Part shown: positions 46,438 through 58,073 of the stretch, piece after piece
Position numbering within the stretch: the first letter of the stretch is position 1
Layout of the letters: each line of letters starts with the position of its first letter
Assembly (NCBI GenBank): GCA_030765065.1
Contig: CM060978.1
Location: forward strand, 216,709,498-216,773,497
Direction of reading: 5' to 3'
DNA: 64,000 nt
Origin: Deroplatys truncata
Taxonomy: Eukaryota; Arthropoda; Insecta; Mantodea; Mantidae
Made by a program: the position numbers and the translations under genes
Notes under the pieces: model-generated
Told to the model about the DNA's origin: nothing
The model's input: the letters and a program-made list of their open reading frames with translations, nothing else
The model's database searches: none

Positions 46438-46969
46438 TAGCAAATCTTATGTTATATTATAGCTAACTTAGTTGTAGAATACAAAAAAGGAGCTTTAGTT
46501 GAATCACGTACTTTCATATTTTTACTCCTTTCCACCTTCTTTCTTTCTTTTCTTTCGTTTAAAGTATTTGCTGTGCATGTTTTACAAATTACATTTGCTC
46601 GCACATGAATGAAGATAGCATCAGGTTCCAAAAGTAAGCGCAATCAATTCTACTTGTTGTTGCAACCTGTCGGCGTATAAGATTACTGACAATTATAACA
46701 TTAAATCATTTGTCAAGATCTGAGCTTTTAGAATTTTAGATAGGCTGCTTTTCAGCATACCAGAGATTCCTTTTGATAAATCTGTCTTATTAGACGCCTT
46801 TCTGTATAGTTTATTTTTTGGAACACAGATTTAATGTTATTACAATATTACAATCCTGAAACGCTGTAAACCATCATCACCACACTATGATGCAGATGAC
46901 AGTTGAGTGCATGGAATCTTACCGATATAATGTAGGAAATTCTCAACCGACTCTGCCCCGCCAGTTCCC
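46438..46969. other. anonymous spacer
   Basis: AT-rich sequence with a CTTTCTTTCTTTTC tract near 46540. No gene seen. Confidence 0.3.
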
Positions 46970-47110
46970 ACTCCTTACCTAGTTCTATCACTCCACTCTT
47001 ACACTCCTCGATCCTGAGCCTGAAACCGACCTGTGTTCATAGATTAATATTTGAGTGCCAGGCTTTAGACATAAAACCAATACGAGGCTTACTCATCCAC
47101 GGCCTGATTG
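46970..47110 (+). repeat. diverged repeat, left partner
   Basis: It shares scattered blocks with 47845-47945 in the same orientation: CTCC..C.CC, GCCTGA, CTGTGTTCATAG versus CTTTGTTCATAGGCTAAT, and AAACCAATA.GAG. The two partners bracket the hAT-like element. Confidence 0.5.
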
Positions 47111-47163
47111 GGACCGTCGTTGCGAAGCATGTCTTCCAGCCACGCTGGTGAAATGTTTCGTAC

Positions 47164-47836
47164 TAGCGATGGACAGATAATAATGTAATGGTTACATTAT
47201 AACGGCTACCAAAGTAACGAATACAAAGTAACTAGTTACCCAATAACACTTACCAAAGCAACGAAGACAACTAGTTATCTCGTTAACGGTTACTGAAGAA
47301 ACGAGACAGTTACCGAGCCTGGATGACATCATTTATTGCGTGTGCTCGGCATTGGTATCGCTTATTGAGAACTAGTTCGTTTACAACTTGAGTCATCCTC
47401 GCGCGGAGTTGCAAGCACATATTTGTTTATTACAGCGTGTTGTTTATCGCTTCGAACATAGGTTCCAGGCCGCAGATGACAGGTCAGTCAGCAGTCAGGC
47501 AGCAAAGCTGCATGCATTGTATTATGATGATTATTCACATACAATTATACGTGCACGAGTTTTTATGGTTCTAGGGTAGATGGATACAAATAAACAATGG
47601 TGTTTAGTAGCAAAATATGCGCGGGCCGCTAAGTTCAAACAGCGCCATCGTTCATATTGAAACGTAGTTACATCTAATTGCTACTGGTAACCGTTAATGT
47701 AATGTAACTGCGAACGTGATAACCATGAAAACAAATAACTTAATCGTTACTGGTAACCGTTATATGTAACCGTTAACACACTGTAACTGCGACAGTTACA
47801 ACCGCTACTCGAAAATAACTGTTTGTCACATCCCTA
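47164..47836. mobile_element. hAT-like non-autonomous element
   Basis: The left end is TAGCGATGGACAGATAA; the right end, inverted, reads TAGGGATGTGACAAACAG. These are short imperfect inverted repeats of the TAGNGATG type. Flanks are TTTCGTAC (47156-47163) and TTCTGTAC (47837-47844), an 8-bp target duplication with two changes. Both subterminal regions (47175-47320 and 47665-47815) are packed with GTAAC/GTTAC motifs such as GGTAACCGTTA in both orientations, a hAT hallmark. It is 673 bp with no transposase, and the centre is unrelated sequence. Confidence 0.7.
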
Positions 47837-47844
47837 TTCTGTAC

Positions 47845-47945
47845 TCCTCCCCTTTCGCCGCCCAACTAAGCCTGACCTTTGTTCATAGGCTAATTATAGA
47901 TATCCGTCGGACTTGAATTTAAACCAATATGAGACTGGCTGACAC
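47845..47945 (+). repeat. diverged repeat, right partner
   Basis: The counterpart of 46970-47110. Both may be halves of an older tandem pair. Confidence 0.45.
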
Positions 47946-49773
47946 AGATGAGAAGGAGATTCTGAAAAGAAAACGCTATAGGAAAAAAAAACATCTGCAC
48001 GTTTCAGTGCACTCGACTTTACATGATATACACTAATCTGTAATTAATTATGCGGATCTAGGATAGAAGTATGAATAAAACAGTTCCATGAGAATGACAT
48101 TTCTCAAGTTGTTTGGAAATAAAATTATTCAGTAAGCCGTTAGTATATCGTGTTCCGTGATGTCAATCATATTGTCACGTGCTAAGTTGTGACACTGGGG
48201 GGAATAGCTAAATGAGGGATTGAAGAGGTAGAGACAATCATTAAAACGCTTGGCTAGAGCGATCTGACTATATTCTAAAGAGTTACATTTTTACCGTGCG
48301 ATAGTTGGGTTTACAAGATCAGGGATGATGATGGTACTAGCTAACATTATTATTAACAATTTATTTCATAATGCTTACCTGAAGAAACATCTCGTCGTGG
48401 ATGAGGAGAGCCAGTACTCAACACGACTTTGTCAAGCCGTGCAGCGGCCGTCGACGGGTACCATAGCTGTCCCGGCCAAGCTACAACACAAAGTCTCCGC
48501 GAGCAGAGCTTGAGGGCTTGCTTATATAGAGTCGAATACCGTGGCAGCTACGATCTGCCAATGCCCTGGAAAATGCGTAGGCTTAGGACTTTCCAACGAT
48601 CATGTGATCCACAGGGTGCAGCTAAGAGCCGTGCAGAAAGACACGTATCCCTGAGGAAATATGCCATAGCGAAATCCCTTTGAAATGTCAAAGGAAGTGG
48701 CAAACCACTGTTTCCTGTCATATATACAATTTACTAAGACTTGAGCAGGATTAAGAATATAAAATATGATTCTATATGAATTCAGAAACTTGTGACAGGT
48801 TAATAAAATAATGCCAATTTAATATAAAATAATAATTACAATATGGATCTTATAAGTCACATTCGTGACAATGTTATATCTCAAAATCGGTGTATACTGC
48901 ACCAACAATAAGCTAGAGAAATGAAGTACTATAGTGCGATAGAATTCTCGCCTTATATTTATTTACCCCATAACATAAGAACCCTTAAACTTAGCCAGTT
49001 TTTACTTTGCACTTTAATTTCAGATTTTTCCATAGGAAACGATTCTAGGGAGTCAATATGCGAATTCATGGACGGCTTTTAGAAGAGTGAGACAAGCAAG
49101 AAAGACATTTTATACATGGAAGTAGAACAAATCAAATAGTTTGTCTAATGATTAATGATCAAAATAATAAACAAGTCAAGGTGTTAAATTATTAAAAAAA
49201 CACAGAATTAAATGGAGATAAATAAAATAGGGTGTGAATGTGTTGCCCGTAACACTATGAGAGGCATTTTATACCTATCAATTTAAAATATTCATAGCGA
49301 CGCATAACAGTTTTACACTATTAAGGTGTCTTACGCATCAAACATGAGCTAGGTGTTAGGGAGAATTGGTAATAAAATGTCAAATTACGCGCAACCACAA
49401 CCTTGAAAACATAATAATACACAAAGATAAGACCTAACAAGTTAAGATTTTGCCGAGGTATCACTTGATTTAGTAGTCCTGTGATTAATACCCACCCTTC
49501 TCAACTGGCATACCCATCGAGGGTACATATTCATAGTAATTCAAGAAATAACGTTAAAAATGACTTCTTAAGAATTCACATCCTTAATGCAATTCAATTA
49601 TGTCAGTGCAATTAAGGTTATAATTACTTACGCTTCTCGGTATTATAGCTGTGCAGAGAAATATTAATTGTTTGATATTCTTGACGCATTTCATTTAATA
49701 TTTTCCTGGTATATTCCATTTATTAATGTTAAGATTTTTTGACATTCCAATTAAAATTTTAATTTCTTTTGTG
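47946..49773. other. anonymous spacer
   Basis: Contains overlapping 62-84-codon frames at 48325-48683 in a GC-richer patch (48395-48640). I recognise no protein. It could be an unclassified LTR or SINE body. The rest is AT-rich. Confidence 0.3.
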
Positions 49774-50634
49774 ATTACTTTCTCTACTACGTATAGTAAG
49801 TAGGGGAAGTATTGTATTTCACCCAAAAATTCGATACCGAAATTTCACCGGAAATACATGTTTTGAGACCCCCTGAATCCAAAAAAGGCCTTTTTGGAAA
49901 CATGTCCGTGTGTATGTCTGTGTCAGTGTGTGTCTGTGTGTCTGTGAACAGCATAACTCAGAAACGAACAGTCGAATAAACAGCAAACTTGGTATTTAGG
50001 TTCAGTATCTTCCAGAGATGCGACAGGAAGGTTTTCAAGAAAATCACCCCACCCCAGATTACCCTTTACATGGAAAATGTTTCGAAAATTTTATTTTTGT
50101 CAAAAATGGCTCTAACAATTTTTATTAAAATATCATATGTTTAAGATATTTTCATGACAAAAAAATGCATATCTCGAATTTTCTGGGAATGTCTCCAAAA
50201 ATATTCTTCATTGTGAACGACTTTTGCATAACTGGTAAACCATAAGAGATAGACAAAATTTTACTACACAAAAAATGTATATCGCGTTAAAATACACAAT
50301 TTATGTCACATACATAAATTGACCATGAGTGAACCATTTTCGAGATATTGCTTGTTATTCCCTTAAATTTTCCAATACTTTTTCTCAAATAGGAAATCGT
50401 TATTCATTTTTTTATGTCCTGGACATACAAAGAGATTGGAATACTCCACATAGCAACCAGCTCTTAAAATATTTGACTATCACTTAAAGCCTACCAATTC
50501 CCCTTGCATCTACAAGAAAATTAGCAATAAGATTAACATCTCGATTAACATGAAGCATATGGAGAATAAGAGTTTGTAAAAATAGTTTGTACAAGAGTAG
50601 AGAAAGTCGTGTGAGTGTAACACATCAGTTTTTT
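49774..50634 (-). mobile_element. FamX copy 12 (B orientation)
   Basis: It starts ATTACTTTCTCTACTACG and ends GAGTGTAACACATCAGTTTT. The left flank (TTTTGTGATTACTTTC) is not a pure T-run, unlike other copies. The TG tract is interrupted (49911-49945). Confidence 0.9.
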
Positions 50635-52148
50635 AATACATTATCGTACACTAACATTGTTCTCTCTTCCCCCGATAACTTGAAATGTTACGATTTTTAT
50701 ATTGTGCGACAGCAGCAAGGTTTCAACTTTCGATCTCAAATGTCCTGCAGCGATATTTTCGCCTGGGTGCACCTGGACAAAAAGGAAATCTTAACTAATT
50801 ATGCTTTATGAATTATTAGTGGTTAATTAACATGCCAGTTGATGATTTTCTACAATTTTAATGTAATTGAATTAAACACTATATCAATCAAAAGCCCTTT
50901 AAAAAGTGTAAATGTGTTATAAGTTTCATAATTATTGTCATATAAACGAAGGCGTATTTGCCTAAGGAATTCTGAAAGATTTAGGTGAATTACAGTAGCA
51001 TCGCTTCAAAATGTTCATTATATTTTTCCGAACGTAGGGCCATAAAACTCCAACGTTTCTTTGTATTTCCAAGGGATTAACCAAGTTTCAAGAGAAAGTA
51101 GACGCTACGAGCAACCACCTCTTATACTTAATAATAAAGATACAGAATGATTGTTAGCACCAATGAGAAGACAGAAAGACGTGGCTTCATGTACAGAAAT
51201 CCGGAGGCTAGTAGTAACTTGGCATATGTGAACGTAGTGATTTGTGTGGGATATTTATATATTGTGCTAATACTATTCGTGGATATAATTTTTATCCAAA
51301 ATTATAAATAATTGAATATTTATCAAGTGACTATTTCAAGTTAACGCGAGGCTAAAGAAGTGATAGAGCACCGAGTTATTGAGTAACTAGCGGAGGAGAT
51401 GTTCGTGAACCAGGTGATAATCGTGGGAGTACAGCCTTAAAGAATCGCATGTGTTAGTGACAAAAAAAAAAAGAGTCGTGCAGGATTTCTCGCATAAAGA
51501 TGCACCGTAGTGAGAAAAGCGAAAAAAGTGTTTCATTCTAGACAATATCCTGGTGTTACCACTCCTGAATTCTATCCTGACATAATAACCGTAGGGAATT
51601 TCAGATCGATTCGCCGACAGTAGAACCCTGAGATGACGACGTGTGCTTCCTAGCTGACATTCGGTGACATAGATTCCTGAAGACGACCTCTAAGTCACAG
51701 CGGGGATATTTACGGCGGCGAGAACCCCTGCAGTCTTGTTGTGTTGCATTTTAATGTTTTTTTATTGCTAGGGAACTAAATTTTATTCGTTGCTGGAGAA
51801 ATTCAGGATAAAATATAAACAATAATAGCTAATTTCGAGCACCACCCCCGAATGAACCAATCTCACAATAGACGATCATAGCCTACAAGTAAATAGAAAC
51901 GATAGCATTATTAAACAATAATTAACTAAACTAGGATTTGTGAGGTAAAAGCAATAAAACAAAGCTTAATTTTAAATTATAAAAACTAATTTTATTATAC
52001 AAATTCTTTATTAATTAGCACTGAAGTTTTAAAAAATGAATATGCTGCTAAAGCAATATTCACAATAATAAACAAATAACACTAATGCAATTAAATTAAA
52101 CAATTCTGGTTATAAAATTACTTCGTGATAATGCTTTTAGTTGTGTTG
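50635..52148. other. anonymous spacer
   Basis: A long stretch without an identified element. It has an A11 run near 51463 and a more balanced-composition zone at 51370-51740 that could be an old repeat. No coding frame of note. Confidence 0.35.
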
Positions 52149-52990
52149 TTTACTTTCTCTACTACGTATAGTAACTAGGGGAAGTATTGTATTCCACCCA
52201 AAAATTCAATACCAAGATATCAGCGGAAATATATGTTTTGAGGCCCCCTTAATCCAAAAAAAAAACATTTTTGGAAACATGTCCGTGTGTGTCTGTGGTT
52301 CTGTCTGTGTGTGGTCTGTGAACAGCATAACTCAGAAACGAACAGTCAAATAAACACCTAACTTGGTATTTAGGTTCAGTATCTTCCAGAGATGCGACAC
52401 GAAGGTTTTCAAGAAAATCTCCCCACCCCAAATTACCCTTTACATGTAACATTTTTCGAAAATTTTAATTTTCTCAGAAATGGCTCCAACGATTTTGATT
52501 AAAATATCATATATTTAAGATACTTTCATGACAAATAAAATGTATATCTTGAAGTATTCTTCATTGTCAACGACTCTTGCATAACTGGTAAACCATAAGA
52601 GATAGACCAAATTTTACTACACAAAAATGTAGATCGGTGTTAAAATACAAATTTATGTCATATACATTTTTTTTATTGAGTGAACCATTTTCGAGATATT
52701 GCTTGTAATTCCCTTAAATTTTCCAATACTTATACTTTTTCTCAAATTCGTTATTCATTTTTTTATGTTCTGGACATGCAAAAAGAGAATGGAATGCGCC
52801 ACATAGCAACCAGCTCTTAAAATATTTGACTGTCGCTTAAAACCTACCATATTCCCCTTGCACCTACAAGAAAATTAGCAATAAGATTAACATCTCGATT
52901 AACATGAAGCATATGGAGAATGAGCATTTGTAAAAATAGTTTCTACAAGAGTAGAGAAAGTCATGTGAGTGTAACACATCAGATTTTTTT
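52149..52990 (-). mobile_element. FamX copy 13 (B orientation)
   Basis: About 842 bp. It starts TTTACTTTCTCTACTACGTA and ends GTGTAACACATCAGATTTTT. It lacks about 25 bp in the centre near 52550. Confidence 0.9.
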
Positions 52991-53606
52991 ATTTAAAGAT
53001 GCTATAGTACTGCAAATCTGTATATTTTGTATCATTACATTGCATAACCTTAGACCAACATTGTTGCTGTGGTCGAAGGATGCAGTTGTTAACCATTTAA
53101 GTTCAGGCAAACATAGAGTATCAAATCGTTTAGTTTGTATTTATTTTAATACAACGAGACTTTATTCCTGTTTTGTGTATAATTCAATAGGACAGTATAA
53201 TACATTTTATGGACTTTGAACATGTCGAATTCAAGGAACAGATGTTCTTTTGGATAATTACTAGTGTTTTTAATTATTTTTTGTAACAAATTAATGGTGG
53301 TGTTAACGAATTGCTCCATCCTGTGATATTGCACTAAAGAACTGGCTGAACCAAAGATAGATATACCAGATGCAAAATATCAGTCGGCAAATTGTCCGCA
53401 ATATGACAAGAACTGGTTTATTTATCTTGTAACTTCACATACTTATTCGGAATATTTGATAGTACGTCGTTGAGAAATTTGTTAAAGATTCAAAAGAGCT
53501 GTATATGAGCTACAAGGGTAATAAAAATAATGGGGATTAAATCATAAATAAACAATTTGATCATTAAACTTAATTCCTTAGCACTGGCCTTCTGGTAGTT
53601 TCTTAA
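52991..53606. other. anonymous spacer
   Basis: AT-rich, with no feature besides chance frames. Confidence 0.3.
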
Positions 53607-53607
53607 A

Positions 53608-53608
<1 letters not shown>

Positions 53609-53646
<38 letters not shown>
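53609..53646. repeat. (ATT)n microsatellite
   Basis: About 12-13 uninterrupted ATT units. Asparagine or isoleucine runs in overlapping frames come from it. Confidence 0.95.
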
Positions 53647-53650
<4 letters not shown>

Positions 53651-54619
53651 GGAGTGTAGAGAACCTCATTTTGAGAAAAGAGCATTGCTTCAAGGTGAGC
53701 TGGACTAAATTCTGATCCTTTCACAAAGTTTCTTTGAAAGGTCATTGAGAGGGTGGGCCTGGAGAGGCAACCGGAGAAACGAAGATATGGGGAACGGAAG
53801 AGAGAGTGTAGAAAAGAGAATAGCTCAATCCCCTGGCAATCGAGAGCATAGTGCTCTGATATGTAACTCTCAGAATTGACGATCTTAGCACGTATCGCGT
53901 AGATAACGTAGTCGACACGTCGCATTTTGCCAATTTTAACCACGGCTTTCTGAATCTAGGTAAGCTATCTATTTGCTAAATTGAATGGGTGCTTGCAAAA
54001 ACGGGTTAAGCAATATAAGTTACATGATTTGATCTACTGCAGAAACTGCAATTCATCCTCTCCGAGTTCGGCTAATTTCAAGGAAATCCGTGGGATGAGA
54101 TACAAGGCTTAGAATTTTTACATTTTATTAAAGACATGGCATAAGGGGAGCAGCAATTCCTACTGATCAAACAATTAAGGGTACATGAGTTTGGTTTATG
54201 TAAATTAGCTTTATATAAATTATAGTTGCAATAAAGTTTGCAGCTCCTATAATTCTTTATGTACCTGCAAGATTTAAGGGAAACATAACAGCACGTCCTG
54301 CTGTTTTATAATAGCAAAATTGGATTCATTTGACGCTTTACACAGGAGGCCGTGCAGATGGCGTGACTATGTAAGATGGCTATATTGTTAATTTATTCCT
54401 ATGTACACTAGAATCTATGCGCGATTTGTTTAATTAGCATTGTAAAGTTGGTGTTTCTTCTGATAAAATGATGGTTAGTCCATTTTTGCGAGCACCCACT
54501 CAGGTAGTTCCACAAATAATGTCTAAGCTGCCATATTCTGTTCGAAAATAATTAGGAGCCTCGGAGTGTGCCTTTCGAACACCTTCAATTAAAACTCTTT
54601 CAATAAATCCATTGATTAG
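53647..54619. other. anonymous spacer
   Basis: A 121-codon minus-strand frame at 53578-53943 ends in the ATT repeat and has no motif. The remainder is AT-rich. Confidence 0.3.
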
Positions 54620-54621
54620 AA

Positions 54622-54633
54622 TACACACACACG

Positions 54634-54670
<37 letters not shown>
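54622..54670. repeat. (AC)n/(GC) microsatellite
   Basis: Alternating purine-pyrimidine tract with a central GCGCGC. It runs directly into the left end of the 54.67 kb Tc1-like element, so the left TA of that insertion is not visible. Confidence 0.95.
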
Positions 54671-54674
<4 letters not shown>

Positions 54675-55926
54675 CGTGATCAAAAGTATCCGGACACCTG
54701 GCTGAAAATAGCGTACAACTTCGTGGCGCCCTCCATCGGTAATGCTGGAAGTCAATATGGTGTTGGCCCACCCTTAGCCTTGATGACAGCGTTTACTCTC
54801 GCAGGCATACTTTCAATCAGGTGCTGGAAGGTTTCTTGGGGAATGGCAGCCCATTCTTCACGGAGTGCGGAACTGAGGAGAGGTATCGATGTAGGTTGGT
54901 GAGGCCTGGCACGAAGTCGGCGTTCCAAACCATACCAAAGGTGTTCTATACGATTCAAGTCAGGACTCTGTGCAGGCCAGTCCATTACAGGGATGTTATT
55001 GTCGTGTAACCACTCCGCCACATTCCGTGCAGTATGAACACGTGCTCGATCGTGTTGAAAGATGCAATCGCCATCCCCGAATGGCTCTTCAACAGTGGGA
55101 AGCAAGAAGGTGCTTAAAATAGTATCAATGTAGGTCTGCGCTGTGATCGTGCCACGAAAAACAACAAAGGGTGCAGGCCCCCTCAAGGAAAAAGACGACC
55201 ACACCATAGCACCACCACCACCTCCGAATTTCACTGTTGGCAGTACACACGCTGGCAGATGACATTCACCAGGCATTCGCCATACCCACACCCTGCCATC
55301 GGATCGCCACATTGTGTGCTGTGATTCACCACTCCACACAACGTTTTGCCACTGTTGAATTGTGCAATGTTGACGCTCCTTACACCAAGCGAGGCGTCGT
55401 TTGGCATTTTCCTTCGTGATGTGTGGCTTATGAGCAGCCGCTCGACCATGGAATCCAAGGTTTCTCACCTCACGCCTAACTGCCATAGTAGTTGGAGTGG
55501 ATCCTGATGCAGTTTGGAATTCCTGTGTGATGGTCTGGATAGATGGCTGCCTATTACTCTTTACGACCCTCTTCAAATGTCGGCGGTCTCTGTCAGTCAA
55601 CAGACGAGTCGGCCTGTACGCTTTTGTGCTGTAGGTACATGTCCCTTCACGTTTCCACTTCACTATCACGTCAGAAACAGTGGACCTAGGGATGTTTAGG
55701 AGTGTGGAAATCTCGCGTAGACACTTCTGATACAAGTGACACCCAATCACCTGACCACGTTCAAAATCCATGAGTTCCACGGAGCGTCCCATTCTGCTAT
55801 TTCACGATGCCTAATGACCACTGAGGTCGCGGATAATGAGTACCAGGCAGTAGGTGGCAGCACAATGCACCTAATATGAAAAACGTATGTTTGTGGGGAT
55901 GTCCGGATACTTTTGATCACATAGTG
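54670..55926 (-). mobile_element. Tc1-like element, copy 4, with open transposase frame
   Basis: 1257 bp. Ends are CACTACGTGATCAAAAGTAT (left) and the inverted CACTATGTGATCAAAAGTAT (right), followed by TA and a TATATA run. It is the longest of the four, because of a 3-bp insertion at two sites and a +4/-1 pair in the transposase. Confidence 0.92.
54752..55792 (-). CDS. Tc1-like transposase, full-length frame, catalytically compromised
   Basis: 346 codons, ATG to TGA, the usual size for Tc1 transposases (DNA cut-and-paste, nuclear). The paired-like HTH lies at residues 1-50 (STLLNIPRSTVSDVIV) and a second HTH at about 60-115. The catalytic triad should be D-D-E with 34 residues between the last two: Asp248 (FQHDRAR) and Glu283 (RIEHLW) are in place. 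The first position, WSDES in sister copies, is WSGES here (Gly155). In addition, residues 53-63, which should give the GRPR-like linker (QKRTGRPR in a sister), are replaced by YSTKAYRPT through a +4 and a -1 shift. It should be transposition-dead despite the open frame. The alternative is selection for a DNA-binding role, for which I have no evidence. Confidence 0.85.
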   Translation of the reverse strand: MGRSVELMDFERGQVIGCHLYQKCLREISTLLNIPRSTVSDVIVKWKREGTCTYSTKAYRPTRLLTDRDRRHLKRVVKSNRQPSIQTITQEFQTASGSTPTTMAVRREVRNLGFHGRAAAHKPHITKENAKRRLAWCKERQHCTIQQWQNVVWSGESQHTMWRSDGRVWVWRMPGECHLPACVLPTVKFGGGGGAMVWSSFSLRGPAPFVVFRGTITAQTYIDTILSTFLLPTVEEPFGDGDCIFQHDRARVHTARNVAEWLHDNNIPVMDWPAQSPDLNRIEHLWYGLERRLRARPHQPTSIPLLSSALREEWAAIPQETFQHLIESMPARVNAVIKAKGGPTPY

Positions 55927-55927
55927 T

Positions 55928-56861
55928 ATATATATAAGTCGTTGAATATTTTTTTTCGTTCTTTTTCTTGTAGGTTTTTTTTTTTTTTTTGTCTGTTTCT
56001 CTTCCAATTTTCTTTATCACATATCTTACCTTTATCGATCTTCTGCTGTTTAAAAATTCTCCTCCTCGAATGTTCCTTTCTCCCCTTGATGTCCTTTCCA
56101 TTCATTTCTCTCTCTCTCTCTCTTTCTCTATTTCTTTATTGCTTTTTTGAGGGTATTGAACAGACGTCATACCTGTAATACCAATTATTGGCAATTTGTG
56201 TGTCAAAAGACATATGCAGGTTGAACAAAAAGCCTAAACCAGCGCATTAGCCACATCCTCTGGAAGCAGACGGAAACACTGATACGTGTGACGGTAATTT
56301 TCCCATGCCTGTTTCTCTTCTGTTCTCATCTTATCTTTGCTTAAGTGTAACGGTTTTTTGTGTATTCTCCTTTTGCAATTAATCCGGATTTAATTGAAAA
56401 TGTTTATATCATCGTTTCCTTCTGGCCTCCTTGGAACTTATTTTAATTGCTTTCAGTGTTATTGAACCATATAGGAAGGCCTGTTTCAAGACAGGAAGAC
56501 ATTTACATTGCGGTGAATATTCGAAGCTGAACGAAATCCTGCTTAGATTGAAAGAGCGTGAAATTGCGGTAAAGCACCATTTTAACTCTCACTTTTCATC
56601 ATCATACTTACACTCTTGCTCCCGCAAGTTCCGCTCGCTCGTTTATTTCCTGATTCGCAAGTCTTTCACTGTTGTCTTCATCATCTAGTGATAGATCACA
56701 GAAACAGGTACAGCCAGCAAGACGTGCTTCATGGGCTAGAATTCGGAGAGATTAAATCCTGTGACGTAAATCCCATTTGAATCCTAAACCTAAGTTATCG
56801 TGAAGGATTATCGAATGTATACCAGACTTTATTTCTTACAACTCTTGGAAAAGACTACAAT
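55928..56861. other. spacer with T-run and (TC)n
   Basis: It contains a T14 run near 55977-55990 and a (TC)n tract near 56107-56122. Otherwise no recognised gene or repeat. Confidence 0.35.
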
Positions 56862-57688
56862 AAAAATCGGATGTGTTACACTCACATGAGTTTCTCTAGT
56901 CTTGTACAAACTATTTTTACAAACTCTTATCTCCATCTATTTCATATTAATCGAGATAAACATTTGCAGAAACGATCTTTAGACATGCAAAGAGAATTAC
57001 ATTTTACCCATAACGACCAGTTCTAAAAATATTTGACTATCGCTTAAGGCGTACTATGTTCCCCTTGTTTTGTATTTACAAGGGAAATATAAAAATACAG
57101 TAGCCTTTAAGCATCGGCATATCTCTTAATATCTGGTTGCTATGTGCACCACCATTCTCTTTGCCTCAGATTAATACTCTTTGCATATCCAAGACAAAAA
57201 AATGAATAACGAATTCCCAATTGAGAAAATAAGTTTTGAAAAATTTAAGGGAATAACAAGCAATATCTCGAAAATGGTTCACTCAACAAAAAAATGTATA
57301 TGACATAAATTGTGTATTTTAACGCGATCTACATTTTTTGTGTAGTAAAATTTTGTCTATCTCTTATGGTTTACCAGTTATGCAAAAGTTATTCACAATG
57401 AAGAATGCTTTAGGAGACATTCCCAGAAAATTCGAGATATACATATTATTTGCCATGAAAATGTCTTAAACATATGATATTTTAATCAAAATCGTTAGAG
57501 CCATTTTTGAGAAAATTAAAATTTTCGATAAATGTTCCATGTAAAGGATAATCTGGGGTGGGGAATTTTCTTGAAAACCTTCGTGTCGCATCTCTGGAAG
57601 ATACTAAACCTAAATAGCAAGTTTGGTGTTTATTCGACTGTTCGTTTCTGAGTTATGCTGTTCACAGACACAGACACACGGACATGTT
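56862..57688 (+). mobile_element. FamX copy 14 (A orientation), 3'-truncated
   Basis: Long-variant subfamily like copy 2 (shared block TTCTAAAAATATTTGACTAT and the duplicated GCAAAGAG region). It stops at GGACATGTT just past the CA tract. There it joins the left part of the next copy through the shared string CATGTTA. Confidence 0.85.
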
Positions 57689-58073
57689 AATCGAGATAAA
57701 CCTTTCTGGAAATAGCTGCATTACACAGTTCGTGGTAGATACAAAGGCAATACCGATAGTCAAATGTTTTAGCACTGGACGCTATATGCTGGTCTTAAAA
57801 TTCCACATTCTTTCCATGTCATCGCGAGAAACAGCTGAAAATCAACAGAATAGCTTAGTAAAAATCAATTCCAACCTTTAATAATGGATATCTCGGAAAT
57901 GGATGGTGCCATAACAAACCTTGTTTGCACTAAATTAAAGAGATCTAGATTTTTACTTTCTCTACTACGTATAGTAAGTAGGGGAAGTATTGTATTCCAC
58001 CCAAAATTTCGATACCGAGATTTCACCGGAAATACATATTTTGAGACCCCCTGAATCCAAAAAAAGCATTTTT

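Noticed and set aside
48429..48683. 84-codon frame in a GC-richer patch
   Set aside because: A second frame overlaps it, and no domain or homologue is recognised.
53578..53943. 121-codon frame with a poly-Asn run
   Set aside because: The Asn run is the (ATT)n microsatellite. A competing frame overlaps and there is no motif.
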